A stretch of 64,000 nucleotides of DNA from Mycolicibacterium chubuense NBB4 (GCF_000266905.1 NC_018027.1:1984001-2048000); one strand, 5' to 3'. Positions 43,799-53,265 are shown, counted from the stretch's first letter. The notes: generated by a model not told the origin, from the sequence alone. Numbers and translations are program-made.

Positions 43799-43820
43799 GC
43801 GCCGACGACTTCGTCGGCGC
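43799..43820. repeat. Perfect 10-bp inverted repeat
   Basis: Arms GCGCCGACGA and TCGTCGGCGC with a CT loop, in the 169-bp gap between the divergent patatin gene and serine hydrolase gene. It would form a stable hairpin in the leader of the rightward gene. Function unknown. Confidence 0.5.
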
Positions 43821-43861
43821 GCCTGACCCACGTCGATGTCTCCGCCGGGCATTTTGAAGGC

Positions 43862-44653
43862 ATGCGACGGATTGTCGGAGCAATGGTGGTCGGCCTGTTG
43901 TTAATGGGTTTCACCGCGCCGCCCGCGCGTGCCGGGCTCGATCAGCGGATCGCGGCGGCCGACTCGTATCTGGCCGGACGGCCCGGAACCGTCGGATACG
44001 TGGTGCGGGACCGCATCACCGGGCGTGCCTACCGCAACGATGCCGCCGGGACGATGATCTGGACGGCGTCGACGATCAAACTGGCGATGGTCGTCGACCT
44101 ACTGACCCGGGCCACCGCGGGCCTGATCACGTTGTCACCCGACGATCGGCAGGCGATGGTCGACATGCTGCACTCGTCGGACAACGACGCCGCCGACATG
44201 CTGTGGAGGAAGTTCGGCGGTCCGGACAACATGGCGTTCAACCGCGACTTCGCCGGCTACGGCATGACCAGCATTGCTCCGCAGAAGGGTTTCGGCGACA
44301 CCTTTCCCTACTGGGGCTTTCAGAAGTCCACCACCGACGACCTCGACCGCCTGATGAACTACGTGCTGACCCGACTGCCGGCCGCCCAGACCGCGGCGAT
44401 CGTGTCCGAGATGCAGCGCCCCGACGTCAACCAGCAGTGGGGTGTGTGGGGCGTGGGCCCGCAACTGGCTCCCGGCAACAAGAACGGTTGGTCGGAGGAA
44501 GAAGGCGGTTGGGTGGTCAACACCGTGGGTTTCGCCGGGCAGCGACAGCGCTACACGCTCGCGATCATGAACTCACTCGACGGCGAGGGCGACTTCGACG
44601 CCGGGCGCGAGACGACCACGCAACTCGCGCGGATCCTTCTCGCCGACGGGTGA
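43862..44653 (+). CDS. Secreted class A beta-lactamase-like serine hydrolase
   Basis: 263 residues from ATG 43862 (TGAAGG upstream). Signal peptide MRRIVGAMVVGLLLMGFTAP then Ala-rich. Motifs: SxxK as STIK (Ser70, Lys73), SDN in HSSDNDAADM, and a KxG-like NKNG near the C-terminus. It is related in layout to the LppW-like protein at 4328-5269 but is not a lipoprotein. It may be a beta-lactamase relative or peptidoglycan-active enzyme; resistance cannot be inferred from sequence alone. Confidence 0.82.
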   Translation: MRRIVGAMVVGLLLMGFTAPPARAGLDQRIAAADSYLAGRPGTVGYVVRDRITGRAYRNDAAGTMIWTASTIKLAMVVDLLTRATAGLITLSPDDRQAMVDMLHSSDNDAADMLWRKFGGPDNMAFNRDFAGYGMTSIAPQKGFGDTFPYWGFQKSTTDDLDRLMNYVLTRLPAAQTAAIVSEMQRPDVNQQWGVWGVGPQLAPGNKNGWSEEEGGWVVNTVGFAGQRQRYTLAIMNSLDGEGDFDAGRETTTQLARILLADG

Positions 44654-44681
44654 GCTTGCCCTGCCTGACACACTGACGGGT

Positions 44682-45455
44682 GTGCGATCCACACCGAAAT
44701 GCTGGCTCACCGACATGGACGGGGTCCTCGTCCGCGAAGAACACGCGCTTCCCGGCGCCGCGGAGTTCCTGCAGCGCCTGACCGAACTCGAGCGGCCCTT
44801 TCTCGTGCTCACCAACAACTCGATCTTCACCCCGCGCGACCTGGCCGCCCGGCTGTCGCGATCCGGGCTCACCGTCCCCGAGGAGTCGATCTGGACCTCG
44901 GCGCTGGCGACCGCGACCTTCCTGGCCGACCAGCTGCCCGGCGGGTCGGCCTACGTCATCGGCGAAGCGGGGCTGACCACGGCGCTGCACGAGTCCGGAT
45001 ACACCCTCACCGATGTCGATCCCGACTTCGTGGTGCTCGGCGAGACGCGCACGTACTCGTTCGAGGCGATCACCAAGGCGGTCCGCCTGATCCTCGGCGG
45101 CGCCCGGTTCATCGCGACGAACCCGGATGTCAGCGGGCCGTCGGCCGAGGGACCACTGCCGGCCACCGGCTCGGTGGCAGCGATGATCACCAAGGCCACC
45201 GGAAGAGAGCCGTACTTCGTCGGCAAACCCAACCCGATGATGTTCCGCAGCGCGCTGAACCGGATCGAGGCGCACTCGGAGAGCACCGTCATGGTCGGCG
45301 ACCGGATGGACACCGACGTGGTCGCGGGTATCGAGGCGGGACTGGAGACGATCCTGGTGCTCACGGGTTCCACCAGCGTCGAGGACGTGGAGAGCTACCC
45401 GTTCCGGCCGAGCCGGGTGCTGCCCTCCATCGCGGAGGCGATCGAACTAGTCTGA
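44682..45455 (+). CDS. HAD-IIA family phosphatase, NagD-like
   Basis: 257 residues from GTG 44682. HAD motifs in order: DMDGVLV (motif I, nucleophile Asp), TNNS (motif II Thr), the NagD-type cap region, Lys in GKPNPMMF (motif III) and GDRMDTD (motif IV). NagD-like enzymes dephosphorylate small phosphate esters such as sugar or nucleotide phosphates. It precedes the CoA-transferase gene by 5 bp; no clear metabolic link is evident. Confidence 0.9.
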   Translation: MRSTPKCWLTDMDGVLVREEHALPGAAEFLQRLTELERPFLVLTNNSIFTPRDLAARLSRSGLTVPEESIWTSALATATFLADQLPGGSAYVIGEAGLTTALHESGYTLTDVDPDFVVLGETRTYSFEAITKAVRLILGGARFIATNPDVSGPSAEGPLPATGSVAAMITKATGREPYFVGKPNPMMFRSALNRIEAHSESTVMVGDRMDTDVVAGIEAGLETILVLTGSTSVEDVESYPFRPSRVLPSIAEAIELV

Positions 45456-45460
45456 CCGCC

Positions 45461-46666
45461 GTGACCTCATCTGCTGACTCCACCCGCCCGCTGGCAGGCG
45501 TGCGGATCGTCGAGATCTCGAGCTTCGTCGCGGTTCCGCTGGCCGGGATGACGCTTGCTCAGCTGGGCGCGGAGGTGGTGCGCGTGGACCCGATCGGCGG
45601 CGCCGCCGATTACCACCGCTGGCCGCTGACCGAATCCGGCGACAGCATCTACTGGGCGGGTTTGAACAAGGGCAAGCGGTCGTTGGCCGTCGACCTGCGC
45701 TCGGAGCAGGGCCAGCAGCTCGTCACGAGCCTGATCGCCGACAGTGGCATCTTCATCACCAATGTCGTTGGCCGGCAATGGCATTCCTACCCGATGCTGA
45801 GCGACGTGCGGCAGGACCTGATCCAGGTGGAGGTGTCGGGTCGTGCCGACGGCGGGACCGGCGTCGACTACACCGTCAACGCCGCAATCGGTTTTCCGCT
45901 CGTGACCGGACCGGCCGACCTGGCCGCCCCGGTCAACCACGTGTTGCCTGCGTGGGACGTCAGCTGCGGCCTCTACACGGCGCTGTCGGTCGTCACTGCG
46001 CTCCGGCACCGCGACGCCACCGGACAGGGCCAGCACGTGAGCATCCCGCTCGAGAACGTCGCGCTCGCGACCGCGGGGAATCTGAGCCTGCTCACCGAGG
46101 CGATGATCACCGGCACCTCGCGGCAGCGCATCGGCAACTCCGTGTACGGCACCTATGGGCAGAACTTCACGAGCAGTGACGGCGTCGCGTTCATGGTCGT
46201 CGCACTGACCGGCCGTCATTTCCGGGATCTCACGTCGCTGACCGGAACGTCGGAAGCCGTTGCGGCACTGGCGCAGTCACTCGACGCGGACTTCTCCGAC
46301 GAAGGGGAGCGGTACCGTCACCGGGACGCGCTGAGCGCGCTGTTCGCCGAGTGGTTCACCGCTCACACCGGCGACGAGGTCGCCGCGGCGCTGTCGGCGA
46401 CATCGGTGCTGTGGGAGCGGTACCGGACCTTCGCCGAGACCTCGGCCGACGCCAGGGTCACCGCCAACCCGATGTTCGCCGAACTGGACCAGCCGCGCAT
46501 CGGGCGCTACCTCGCGCCCGGTCTACCGATGTCCATCGACGGCGCCTACCCGCCGGCGGTACCCGCGCCCGCCCTCGGTGACGACACGGCGGCGGTGCTG
46601 AGCGACTGGCTGTCGCTGGACGCCGACAGTATCGACGGCCTCTTCGCGTCGGGAACCGTTGCATGA
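45461..46666 (+). CDS. CaiB/BaiF family (class III) CoA-transferase
   Basis: 401 residues from GTG 45461. Class III CoA-transferase features: LAGVRIVEISSFVAVPLAGM, QLGAEVVRVDPIGGAADY, NKGKRSLAVDLRSEQGQ, and a later GQGQHVSIPLENVALAT. It moves CoA between carboxylic acids, and could activate the acid arising from oxidation. Gene order HAD, CoA-transferase, thioesterase suggests one transcript. Confidence 0.9.
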   Translation: MTSSADSTRPLAGVRIVEISSFVAVPLAGMTLAQLGAEVVRVDPIGGAADYHRWPLTESGDSIYWAGLNKGKRSLAVDLRSEQGQQLVTSLIADSGIFITNVVGRQWHSYPMLSDVRQDLIQVEVSGRADGGTGVDYTVNAAIGFPLVTGPADLAAPVNHVLPAWDVSCGLYTALSVVTALRHRDATGQGQHVSIPLENVALATAGNLSLLTEAMITGTSRQRIGNSVYGTYGQNFTSSDGVAFMVVALTGRHFRDLTSLTGTSEAVAALAQSLDADFSDEGERYRHRDALSALFAEWFTAHTGDEVAAALSATSVLWERYRTFAETSADARVTANPMFAELDQPRIGRYLAPGLPMSIDGAYPPAVPAPALGDDTAAVLSDWLSLDADSIDGLFASGTVA

Positions 46667-47478
46667 GCCGGCTTCTCGACCTGCTCGACGTCGCCGACCG
46701 TGGCTCGGACACGTGGCGAGGCCGGGCCAGCGGCCCCGAAGGCAAACGCGCCTACGGCGGGCAACTGGTGGCCCAGAGCCTGGCTGCGGCCGCGCGCACG
46801 GTGGACGGGCTGAAAGCCCCCACCGCCATGCACCTGCAGTTCCTTCGCGGGGGAGACGCCGGTGCGCCGGTCGACTACCGGGTGCAGCGGGTCTACGACG
46901 GGCGCACGGCGGCATCCCGACGGGTCGACGCGAGCCAGGACGAACGGCTGTTGACCACGGCCACAGTCTCTTTCGCCGCACCGCTGCCCGGCCCCGAGCA
47001 CGGACGGCTGCCGATGACTCCGGGGGAGCCCGACACCCTCGAGCGCAGCGGCCCCGCCGGTCCGGCACCCTCCATGCCGCTTGACGAACTCGACATCCGG
47101 ATCACCGACGACGGGTCGGGCGAGGCGTTCGTGCGGCGGCTGTGGTGGCGGGCCACGGTGGACCTCCCCGACGATCCGCTGCTGCACACCCTCGTCGCGG
47201 TCTATGTCACCGACGTGTACCTGATCGATCCTGCGCTGCAGGTGCACGGGCACTCGATGCGGTCGCGAACCCACCGCAGCGGCACCACGGATTCCTCGAT
47301 CTGGTTCCACCGCGCCGTTCGTGCCGATCAGTGGAACCTGCTCGAGGCGCGGTCCCCAGCCGCGGCGCGGGGCCGCGGAGTCGTCACCGCCGGCCTGATC
47401 GGGCAGGACGGCGCCGTCGCGGCGACGCTGGTCCAGGAGGGCCTCATCGCCGAGCGCGACCCGGCGCCGACGACCTGA
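46663..47478 (+). CDS. Acyl-CoA thioesterase, TesB-like double hotdog
   Basis: 271 residues from ATG 46663, overlapping the CoA-transferase stop by 4 bp. TesB-type: GKRAYGGQLVAQSLAAAART, HLQFLRGGDAGAPVDYRVQR near the start, and in the second hotdog domain HSMRSRTHRSGTTDSSIWFH. Hydrolyses acyl-CoA to acid and CoA. Together with the CoA-transferase it points to balancing of CoA esters. Confidence 0.9.
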   Translation: MSRLLDLLDVADRGSDTWRGRASGPEGKRAYGGQLVAQSLAAAARTVDGLKAPTAMHLQFLRGGDAGAPVDYRVQRVYDGRTAASRRVDASQDERLLTTATVSFAAPLPGPEHGRLPMTPGEPDTLERSGPAGPAPSMPLDELDIRITDDGSGEAFVRRLWWRATVDLPDDPLLHTLVAVYVTDVYLIDPALQVHGHSMRSRTHRSGTTDSSIWFHRAVRADQWNLLEARSPAAARGRGVVTAGLIGQDGAVAATLVQEGLIAERDPAPTT

Positions 47479-47485
47479 CGCAGCC

Positions 47486-48316
47486 TCACATCCGGCTGTA
47501 GCGGGCCCTGATGAAGCTGTAGACACCGAACGCCGCGATGCCGATCGCGGCCAGGATCAACAGGACCTTTCCAAACGGCGCCTGTCCCAACGTCTTCACC
47601 GCGGCGTCGAGCCCGCTCGCCTTCGACGGGTCGGCCTGCAGCGTCGCGACGACGACGAGTATCCCGGCGCCGGCCAGGACGAGTCCCTTGGCCACGTATC
47701 CCGTGACGCCGGTGGCGGTGACGAAAGTCCCACCGGAGACGCGGAGTTCGTCGAGGAACTTCTCGGACGCGCCCTTGTAGACGTGGTAGGCGCCCACCGC
47801 GGCGACGCCAATGCCGACCGCGATCAGCAGCGCCTTGCCCCAGCCCGACTGCATCAGCTGTGCCGAGTAGCCCGCGTTCTGCCGGCTGCTCGACTGCCCA
47901 CTGCCCATCGCGAAGCGGGCCGCCGACAGGGCGATCGCGAAGTTCACCACGGCCAGCGCCAAGGACTTCACGCGTTTCCACGCCGACGAGCCGTCGCTGC
48001 GCCCGGACCGCTCGCGCGGCTTGGCGCCCATCACGGCTTCGGCCACGCGCCACAGCCCGAGTGCCGCGAGACCCGCCGCCGCCACCCACAGCACGATGGC
48101 GCCGCCCGTCTGGCTGGCCAGGGTGGCCAACGCGCCGGATTGGTCGGCGTTTCCGCCGGCGCCGGTGAATGCGAGTTGCCCGATGATGAAGGCGACGAGC
48201 AGGTGCAGAACACCACTGGCGGCGAAGCCGGCGCGAGCGGTGTATTCGAAGGCATCGCTGTCGGTCGCCCGGTCGGCGACCCCGTGCATCGACTTCGATG
48301 AGGTCCTGACGGCCAT
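47486..48316 (-). CDS. DUF1206 membrane protein
   Basis: 276 residues from ATG 48316 with GGAGGAT upstream. Three repeats of a two-span unit are visible, each with a hydrophobic helix pair and a Gly/Arg-rich turn (ARAGFAASGVLHLLVAFIIG; VVNFAIALSAARFA; VTGYVAKGLVLAGAGILVVV), the DUF1206 pattern. Function unknown. A sequence matching the mycobacterial SigF promoter consensus lies upstream, suggesting expression under stress or stationary phase. Confidence 0.88.
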   Translation of the reverse strand: MAVRTSSKSMHGVADRATDSDAFEYTARAGFAASGVLHLLVAFIIGQLAFTGAGGNADQSGALATLASQTGGAIVLWVAAAGLAALGLWRVAEAVMGAKPRERSGRSDGSSAWKRVKSLALAVVNFAIALSAARFAMGSGQSSSRQNAGYSAQLMQSGWGKALLIAVGIGVAAVGAYHVYKGASEKFLDELRVSGGTFVTATGVTGYVAKGLVLAGAGILVVVATLQADPSKASGLDAAVKTLGQAPFGKVLLILAAIGIAAFGVYSFIRARYSRM

Positions 48317-48348
48317 GACATCCTCCTCGACGTCGGATTGCGTCGCGT

Positions 48349-48376
48349 ATACCCCTGCTTTGACGCCGGCGAAACC
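48349..48376 (-). promoter_or_regulatory. SigF-type promoter of the DUF1206 gene
   Basis: On the minus strand GGTTT (48376-48372) and GGGTAT (48354-48349) are separated by 17 bases, which matches the SigF pattern GTTT-N15-17-GGGTAT. It lies about 33 bp upstream of the ATG in the correct orientation. Confidence 0.7.
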
Positions 48377-48456
48377 GCAACCCGCCGCCCTGGGGATGAA
48401 TCCGCGGTTGGGGACAGCCGAGCGGTGTTGTCGCCGTCGCGGGTCAGGCTTGCGGC

Positions 48457-48828
48457 ATGACGAGGACACAGAGTCGCGCTGAGATCGGGGCGATGGGGGA
48501 GCAGCTCGCCGTCGAGTATCTTGGGCGGCTCGGGTTGCGTGTGCTGGCCCGCAATTGGCGTTGCCGCTACGGGGAACTCGATGTCATCGCCGCCGACGAT
48601 GCCGCACGTGCGGTGGTGTTCGTGGAGGTGAAGACCCGCACGGGGGAGCAGTTCGGCGGCGTTGCCGAGGCGGTGACGCCGACCAAGGTGCGCCGGCTGC
48701 GACGCCTCGCCGGGCTGTGGCTGGCCCAGCAGCCGGACAGATGGGCATCGGTGCGCATCGACGTCGTCACGGTCAGGCTCGGCCGGTCGCGCTCCCCGGA
48801 GCTCACCCACATCCAGGGGGTGGGGTAA
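48457..48828 (+). CDS. YraN family (UPF0102) endonuclease-fold protein
   Basis: 123 residues. UPF0102 restriction-endonuclease-like fold: GAMGEQLAVEYLGRLGLRVL, NWRCRYGELDVIAAD (catalytic-type E-x-D) and FVEVKTRTGEQFG (ExK). Equivalent to Rv2898c by position; it ends one base into the comM start. Biological role unsettled. Confidence 0.95.
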   Translation: MTRTQSRAEIGAMGEQLAVEYLGRLGLRVLARNWRCRYGELDVIAADDAARAVVFVEVKTRTGEQFGGVAEAVTPTKVRRLRRLAGLWLAQQPDRWASVRIDVVTVRLGRSRSPELTHIQGVG

Positions 48829-50336
48829 TGGCGCTGGGGCGGGCGTATTCGGTGGCGATTCGTGGGGTGGACGGTGCGATCGTCGAGATCGAAGCCGACA
48901 TCGCCGGCGGTCTTCCGGGCGTGCATCTGGTGGGGCTGGCCGATGCGGCGCTGCAGGAATCGCGGGACCGGGTGCGGGCGGCGATCAGCAACTGTGGCTT
49001 CGAGTGGCCGATGACGCGGCTGACGCTGGCGTTGTCGCCCGCGACGCTGCCCAAGATGGGATCGGTCTATGACCTGGCCCTGGCCACCGTCGTGCTGGCG
49101 GCGCACGGCAACAAGTCGTGGCCGCGGCTGGAGAAGACGGTGCTGCTGGGCGAGCTGGCGCTCGACGGCCGGGTGCGGGCGGTCAAAGGTGTGCTGCCGG
49201 CCGTCCTGGCAGCACAGAAGCAGGGGTGGCCGACGGTCGTGGTGCCGGTCGACAATCTGGCCGAGGCCAGCCTGGTCGAGGGGATCGAGGTGTGGGGAAC
49301 CGCCACGCTGGGGCAGGTGCATGCGTGGCTGTGCGGCAAGGGTGATCTGCACCCGCGCATCGACAGCCCCAGCGAGGCTCCGGAGGTCGCCGCCGATCTG
49401 GCCGACGTGGTCGGTCAGTCCCAGGCGCGCTACGCCGTCGAGGTGGCTGCGGCGGGTGCCCACAACCTGCTGATGACCGGTCCGCCGGGAGTGGGTAAAA
49501 CCATGCTGGCGCAGCGACTTCCGGGACTGCTGCCGCCGCTGTCGCATGACGAGTCCCTGGAGGTGACGGCGATCCACTCCGTGGCGGGCCTGCTCACCGG
49601 TGATGCACCGCTGATCAGGCGGCCGCCGTTCGTCGCGCCGCACCACACCTCCAGCGTGGCGGCCCTCGTCGGCGGGGGCTCGGGCATGGCCCGGCCCGGC
49701 GCGGTCAGTCGCGCGCATCGCGGCGTGTTGTTCCTCGACGAGTTCGCCGAGATCAACACCAACGCGCTGGAGGCGCTGCGAACGCCCGTGGAGGACGGTG
49801 AGGTCCGGCTCGCGCGGCGGGAAGGCGTCGCGACCTACCCGTGCCGGTTCCAGCTCGTACTCGCGGCGAACCTGTGCCCGTGCGCGCCGCCGGACCCGAA
49901 GGACTGCATGTGCGGCTCGGCCGCCAAGCGCCGCTACCGCGGCAAGCTCTCGGGCCCTCTGGTCGACCGGGTGGATATGCGGGTGGAGATGCACGCCTCC
50001 CGTGCAGGGTCGTTCACCACTGAAGCGGGGGAATCGACTTCGGTTGTGCGCGAAAGGGTGTGGGCAGCGCGTCGGGCGGCGGAGCAGAGGTGGCGACCGC
50101 ACGGCATCACGACCAACGCGGAGGTCAGCGGCGCGCTGCTGCGGCGCGAGTTCCGGCTGGGCGGGTCCGTGATGGCGCCGGTGCGCACAGCGGTCGACCG
50201 CGGGGCGCTGAGCATCCGCGGGATGGACCGCACGCTGCGGGTCGCGTGGACGTTGTGTGATCTGGCGGGTCGGGTCTCGCCGAACAAGGACGACGTCACG
50301 AAGGCGTTGTCCTTTCGTCAGGCGGGGGTGTACTGA
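48828..50336 (+). CDS. comM: ComM/YifB Mg-chelatase-like AAA+ protein
   Basis: 502 residues from ATG 48828, sharing one base with the yraN stop. N-terminal Lon-like domain (VEIEADIAGGLPGVHLVGLA), Walker A GPPGVGKT near residue 220, Walker B FLDEFAEI, an arginine-finger region, and a CxC-type cluster (CPCAPPDPKDCMCG). ComM is a hexameric branch-migration helicase in natural transformation in other bacteria. Order yraN-comM-dprA is as in M. tuberculosis. Confidence 0.95.
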   Translation: MALGRAYSVAIRGVDGAIVEIEADIAGGLPGVHLVGLADAALQESRDRVRAAISNCGFEWPMTRLTLALSPATLPKMGSVYDLALATVVLAAHGNKSWPRLEKTVLLGELALDGRVRAVKGVLPAVLAAQKQGWPTVVVPVDNLAEASLVEGIEVWGTATLGQVHAWLCGKGDLHPRIDSPSEAPEVAADLADVVGQSQARYAVEVAAAGAHNLLMTGPPGVGKTMLAQRLPGLLPPLSHDESLEVTAIHSVAGLLTGDAPLIRRPPFVAPHHTSSVAALVGGGSGMARPGAVSRAHRGVLFLDEFAEINTNALEALRTPVEDGEVRLARREGVATYPCRFQLVLAANLCPCAPPDPKDCMCGSAAKRRYRGKLSGPLVDRVDMRVEMHASRAGSFTTEAGESTSVVRERVWAARRAAEQRWRPHGITTNAEVSGALLRREFRLGGSVMAPVRTAVDRGALSIRGMDRTLRVAWTLCDLAGRVSPNKDDVTKALSFRQAGVY

Positions 50337-50337
50337 A

Positions 50338-51465
50338 GTGGACGAGAAGACCCGTCGCGCCTGGGCGTACCTGTCCCGGGTGGCTGAGCCGCCGAACCCG
50401 CGGCTGGCCGTGCTCGTCGAATCGGTCGGCGCCCTGGAGGCCGCCGACCGCATCCGGCGGCGCGCTCTCGATGACGACAAGTTGTTGCGCGCCACCGAAG
50501 CGCGTCACGAGATGAACGGCGCAGCAGCAGATCTCGAGGTGCTCGACCGTGCCGGCGGCCGGCTGGTCACCGCTGAGGACGACGAATGGCCGGGTCTGGC
50601 CTTCGTCGGGTTCGGTCACATCGACCATGCCAAGAGGCCGCAGGCACATGCGCCTCTGGTGTTGTGGGTCCTGGGTCCGTTGAGGATGTGCGACATCGCC
50701 GAACGCGCCGCCGCGATCGTCGGCACTCGTGCGGCGACCGCCTACGGTGAGTTCGCCGCGGCCGACCTGGCTGCGGGTCTGGTGGAGCGCGACGTCGCCG
50801 TGGTCTCCGGCGGGGCGTACGGCATCGACGGAGCCGCCCATCGTGCTGCGCTGGCCTCCGAGGGCGACACCGTCGCGGTTCTCGCCTGTGGTGTCGACGT
50901 GCCCTACCCGGCCGGACATTCGGCGCTACTGCACCGAGTGGGACGCCACGGCCTGGTCGTGACCGAGTACGCACCGGGCATCCGCCCGACCCGCAGACAG
51001 TTCTTGGCACGCAACCGGCTGGTCGCTGCGCTGGCCGGCGCCACGGTCGTCGTCGAGGCCGGTGCGCGCAGCGGAGCCGCGAACACCGCCGCCTGGGCCC
51101 GAGCCCTGGGACGGGCGGTATGCGCGGTCCCCGGGCCGATCACTTCCGCTTCGTCGGTCGGGTGCCACACGCTCATCCGCGGCGACGCCACACTCGTCAC
51201 CCGTGCGGAGGAGGTCGTCGAGTTGGTCGGGCGCATCGGCGAGTTCGCCCCCGACGTCGAGCGGCCCACCACGGAGGTCGATGGCCTCAGCGACGAGGAG
51301 CTGACCGTGTTCGAAGCGCTGCCTCGGCGCGGTAAACGCACGCTCGACGAGATCGCGGTCGCCGCGGGGATGGCGCCGGCCGACGTGCTGGGCCCGTTGA
51401 CGATGCTCGACGTGCGCGGGCTGGTCGCACGAGAGGACGGCTGCTGGAAACTCGCCAGACCGTGA
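50338..51465 (+). CDS. dprA: DNA processing protein DprA
   Basis: 375 residues from GTG 50338, 1 bp after comM. Rossmann-like DprA core: AIVGTRAATAYGEFAAADLA, VVSGGAYGIDGAAHRAAL, FLARNRLVAALAGATVVVEA, and a C-terminal winged-helix domain. It loads RecA on incoming single-stranded DNA. With ComM and YraN it forms the conserved uptake/processing group, though mycobacterial competence is not generally established. Confidence 0.95.
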   Translation: MDEKTRRAWAYLSRVAEPPNPRLAVLVESVGALEAADRIRRRALDDDKLLRATEARHEMNGAAADLEVLDRAGGRLVTAEDDEWPGLAFVGFGHIDHAKRPQAHAPLVLWVLGPLRMCDIAERAAAIVGTRAATAYGEFAAADLAAGLVERDVAVVSGGAYGIDGAAHRAALASEGDTVAVLACGVDVPYPAGHSALLHRVGRHGLVVTEYAPGIRPTRRQFLARNRLVAALAGATVVVEAGARSGAANTAAWARALGRAVCAVPGPITSASSVGCHTLIRGDATLVTRAEEVVELVGRIGEFAPDVERPTTEVDGLSDEELTVFEALPRRGKRTLDEIAVAAGMAPADVLGPLTMLDVRGLVAREDGCWKLARP

Positions 51466-51484
51466 TGCGCGGTCGGCGGACTCG

Positions 51485-53086
51485 TCAGGCGGACGGCTTG
51501 TTCTTGCGCCGCATCTTCGCCCGGTACATGTCGGCGTCAGCGTCCTGCAGAACCTTCGCTGCCTCACGCCGATCCCCGACGGCGACCTCGGTGACTCCGA
51601 TGCTCGCGCTGACCGCTCGCGGTGTGTCGTCGATGAGGACCGGCGCGGAGAGCGCCGCCTGCATGCGGGCGATGATCTGTCGCAGCGTCGATTCGTCCAC
51701 GGACCCGTGGAGCAGCACGACGAATTCGTCGCCGCTGAGACGCCCGATGAAGTCTTCGGTCCGGAGGCTGTTCTGAAGCCGCTGCGCGGCTTCCTTGAGG
51801 ACGATGTCGCCGGCGTGATGGCCGAGGTCGTCGTTGATGGCCTTGAGATCGTCGAGGTCGATGAACAGGACCGCCGTCGGAGTCCCCGCGGTCGACCGCA
51901 CAACGCGATCGATCTGCGCTTCGATCTCAGCGCGGTTGGGCAACCCCGTCAGCGGATCGTGGAGAGCCTGATACGTCAAATGCGCCTTGGTGTTGTGTTC
52001 TTCGGTGATGTCGGAGAACGAGATCAGCAGGTCCGAGTGATCCGGGTCGGCGAGATCGAGCAGGCAGCAATTGACCGACAACCAGACCCGGGTGCCGTCG
52101 GCCCGGTCGAGGCCGATGACGGTGTTTTCTATCGGGGCCTGCGAGAACAGCGACTTGAGGATGGACTGGGTGTCGTCGGTGAGCTTGGCGCCTCCCGCCT
52201 CATAGACGGGGAACGAGATCACTCCTCGCCGTAAGCCCTCCTCGAGGTTGCCCGAGGGGATGCGCAGGATCCGGCGGGCTGCCGGATTCATCGACTGCGG
52301 TGTCCCGCGGCGGTCGAGGACGATGACCCCGTCGTACAGCGAGCGGACGACGGACTGGAAGTGGACTTCGGCCCGTCGCTGCGCGGTGTAGTCGGAGCAC
52401 AGCAGCACATAGCCGTCGTCCATCCTCGTGACCGACATCCGGACGTTGATCGGCGAGCCGTCGGCGGCCCGGTGCGTCGCGTGGGTGACTCCGCCGTCGG
52501 CCACGATGCGCGCGAGGTCGATGTCGGCGTCGACGACCTCGCCGATGGGCAGTCGCAGTGCCCGTGCGGCCGGGCGCCGGTAGACCGCTTCGGCGGCGGG
52601 ATTCCAGCTGGTGACCACGCCGTCGGCGGTCGTGGCGATAATCGCGTCACTGACGTGGTTGAGCAGCGCGGCCTGGTAGCGCAGCGCTGCTTCCGCGGCC
52701 TTCTCGACGGTGAGATCGCGGAAGATCACCTGGTAGGCGGGTTCGCCGTTCCAGGCGGTCAGTACCGATACAGCCTCGACCTCGATGGGACTGCCGTCGA
52801 GGCGAAGCATCACCGCCTCGGACGCCGGCGAACTGTCCCCCTGGACGCGCAGCGCGCCGATACGTTCCAGCATGGGCCCGACGGAGTCGGGGTGGACGAA
52901 ATCGGTGATCCATCTGCCGACCAGCTGCTCAGCGGAGTCGGCCCCGATCCCACGGACGCCGGCGGGATTCACATAGACCACCCGGCCCTGGGCGTGCACA
53001 CACATCGGGTCGGGACTGTGATCGACCAGCCGCCGATACCGCTCCTCGACCGGATCGACGTCCGGCGGTGAATTCTCGTCTGCCAA
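51485..53086 (-). CDS. PAS-PAS-PAS-GGDEF diguanylate cyclase
   Basis: About 533 residues. Three PAS-like domains come first: RYRRLVDHSPDPMCVHAQGR; LLNHVSDAIIATTADGVVTS; SVVRSLYDGVIVLDRRGTP. A C-terminal GGDEF domain follows (DPLTGLPNRAEIEAQI, DDLKAINDDLGHHAGD). The active-site motif reads SGDEF, a variant known in active cyclases. No RxxD inhibitory site is obvious. It would make cyclic di-GMP in response to a ligand or redox signal sensed by PAS. The TTG start at 53086 has GGGGAA upstream; a GTG at 53182 is the alternative. Confidence 0.9.
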   Translation of the reverse strand: MADENSPPDVDPVEERYRRLVDHSPDPMCVHAQGRVVYVNPAGVRGIGADSAEQLVGRWITDFVHPDSVGPMLERIGALRVQGDSSPASEAVMLRLDGSPIEVEAVSVLTAWNGEPAYQVIFRDLTVEKAAEAALRYQAALLNHVSDAIIATTADGVVTSWNPAAEAVYRRPAARALRLPIGEVVDADIDLARIVADGGVTHATHRAADGSPINVRMSVTRMDDGYVLLCSDYTAQRRAEVHFQSVVRSLYDGVIVLDRRGTPQSMNPAARRILRIPSGNLEEGLRRGVISFPVYEAGGAKLTDDTQSILKSLFSQAPIENTVIGLDRADGTRVWLSVNCCLLDLADPDHSDLLISFSDITEEHNTKAHLTYQALHDPLTGLPNRAEIEAQIDRVVRSTAGTPTAVLFIDLDDLKAINDDLGHHAGDIVLKEAAQRLQNSLRTEDFIGRLSGDEFVVLLHGSVDESTLRQIIARMQAALSAPVLIDDTPRAVSASIGVTEVAVGDRREAAKVLQDADADMYRAKMRRKNKPSA

Positions 53087-53223
53087 GCGGTTCCCCAAGC
53101 TCGTCGTGCGCCTCCCCCGAGACGAGTGCTCACCAGCGTACGCGGCAACGGGGCCATTCGGTGGCGTGAACCCGCGGACCACCTGCGCGTTACGGATACG
53201 TCGCTTCGCACCTAGTCAAGAGG

Positions 53224-53265
53224 GCCCCGCCTGGGAGTTAATCGAAGAGACCCCGACGGCGGGGC
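53224..53265. repeat. Inverted repeat upstream of the ketosynthase-like gene
   Basis: Arms GCCCCGCC (53224-53231) and GGCGGGGC (53258-53265), 26 bases apart, just before the ribosome-binding site of the gene at 53291. It could form a leader hairpin. Function unknown; weakly supported. Confidence 0.3.
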
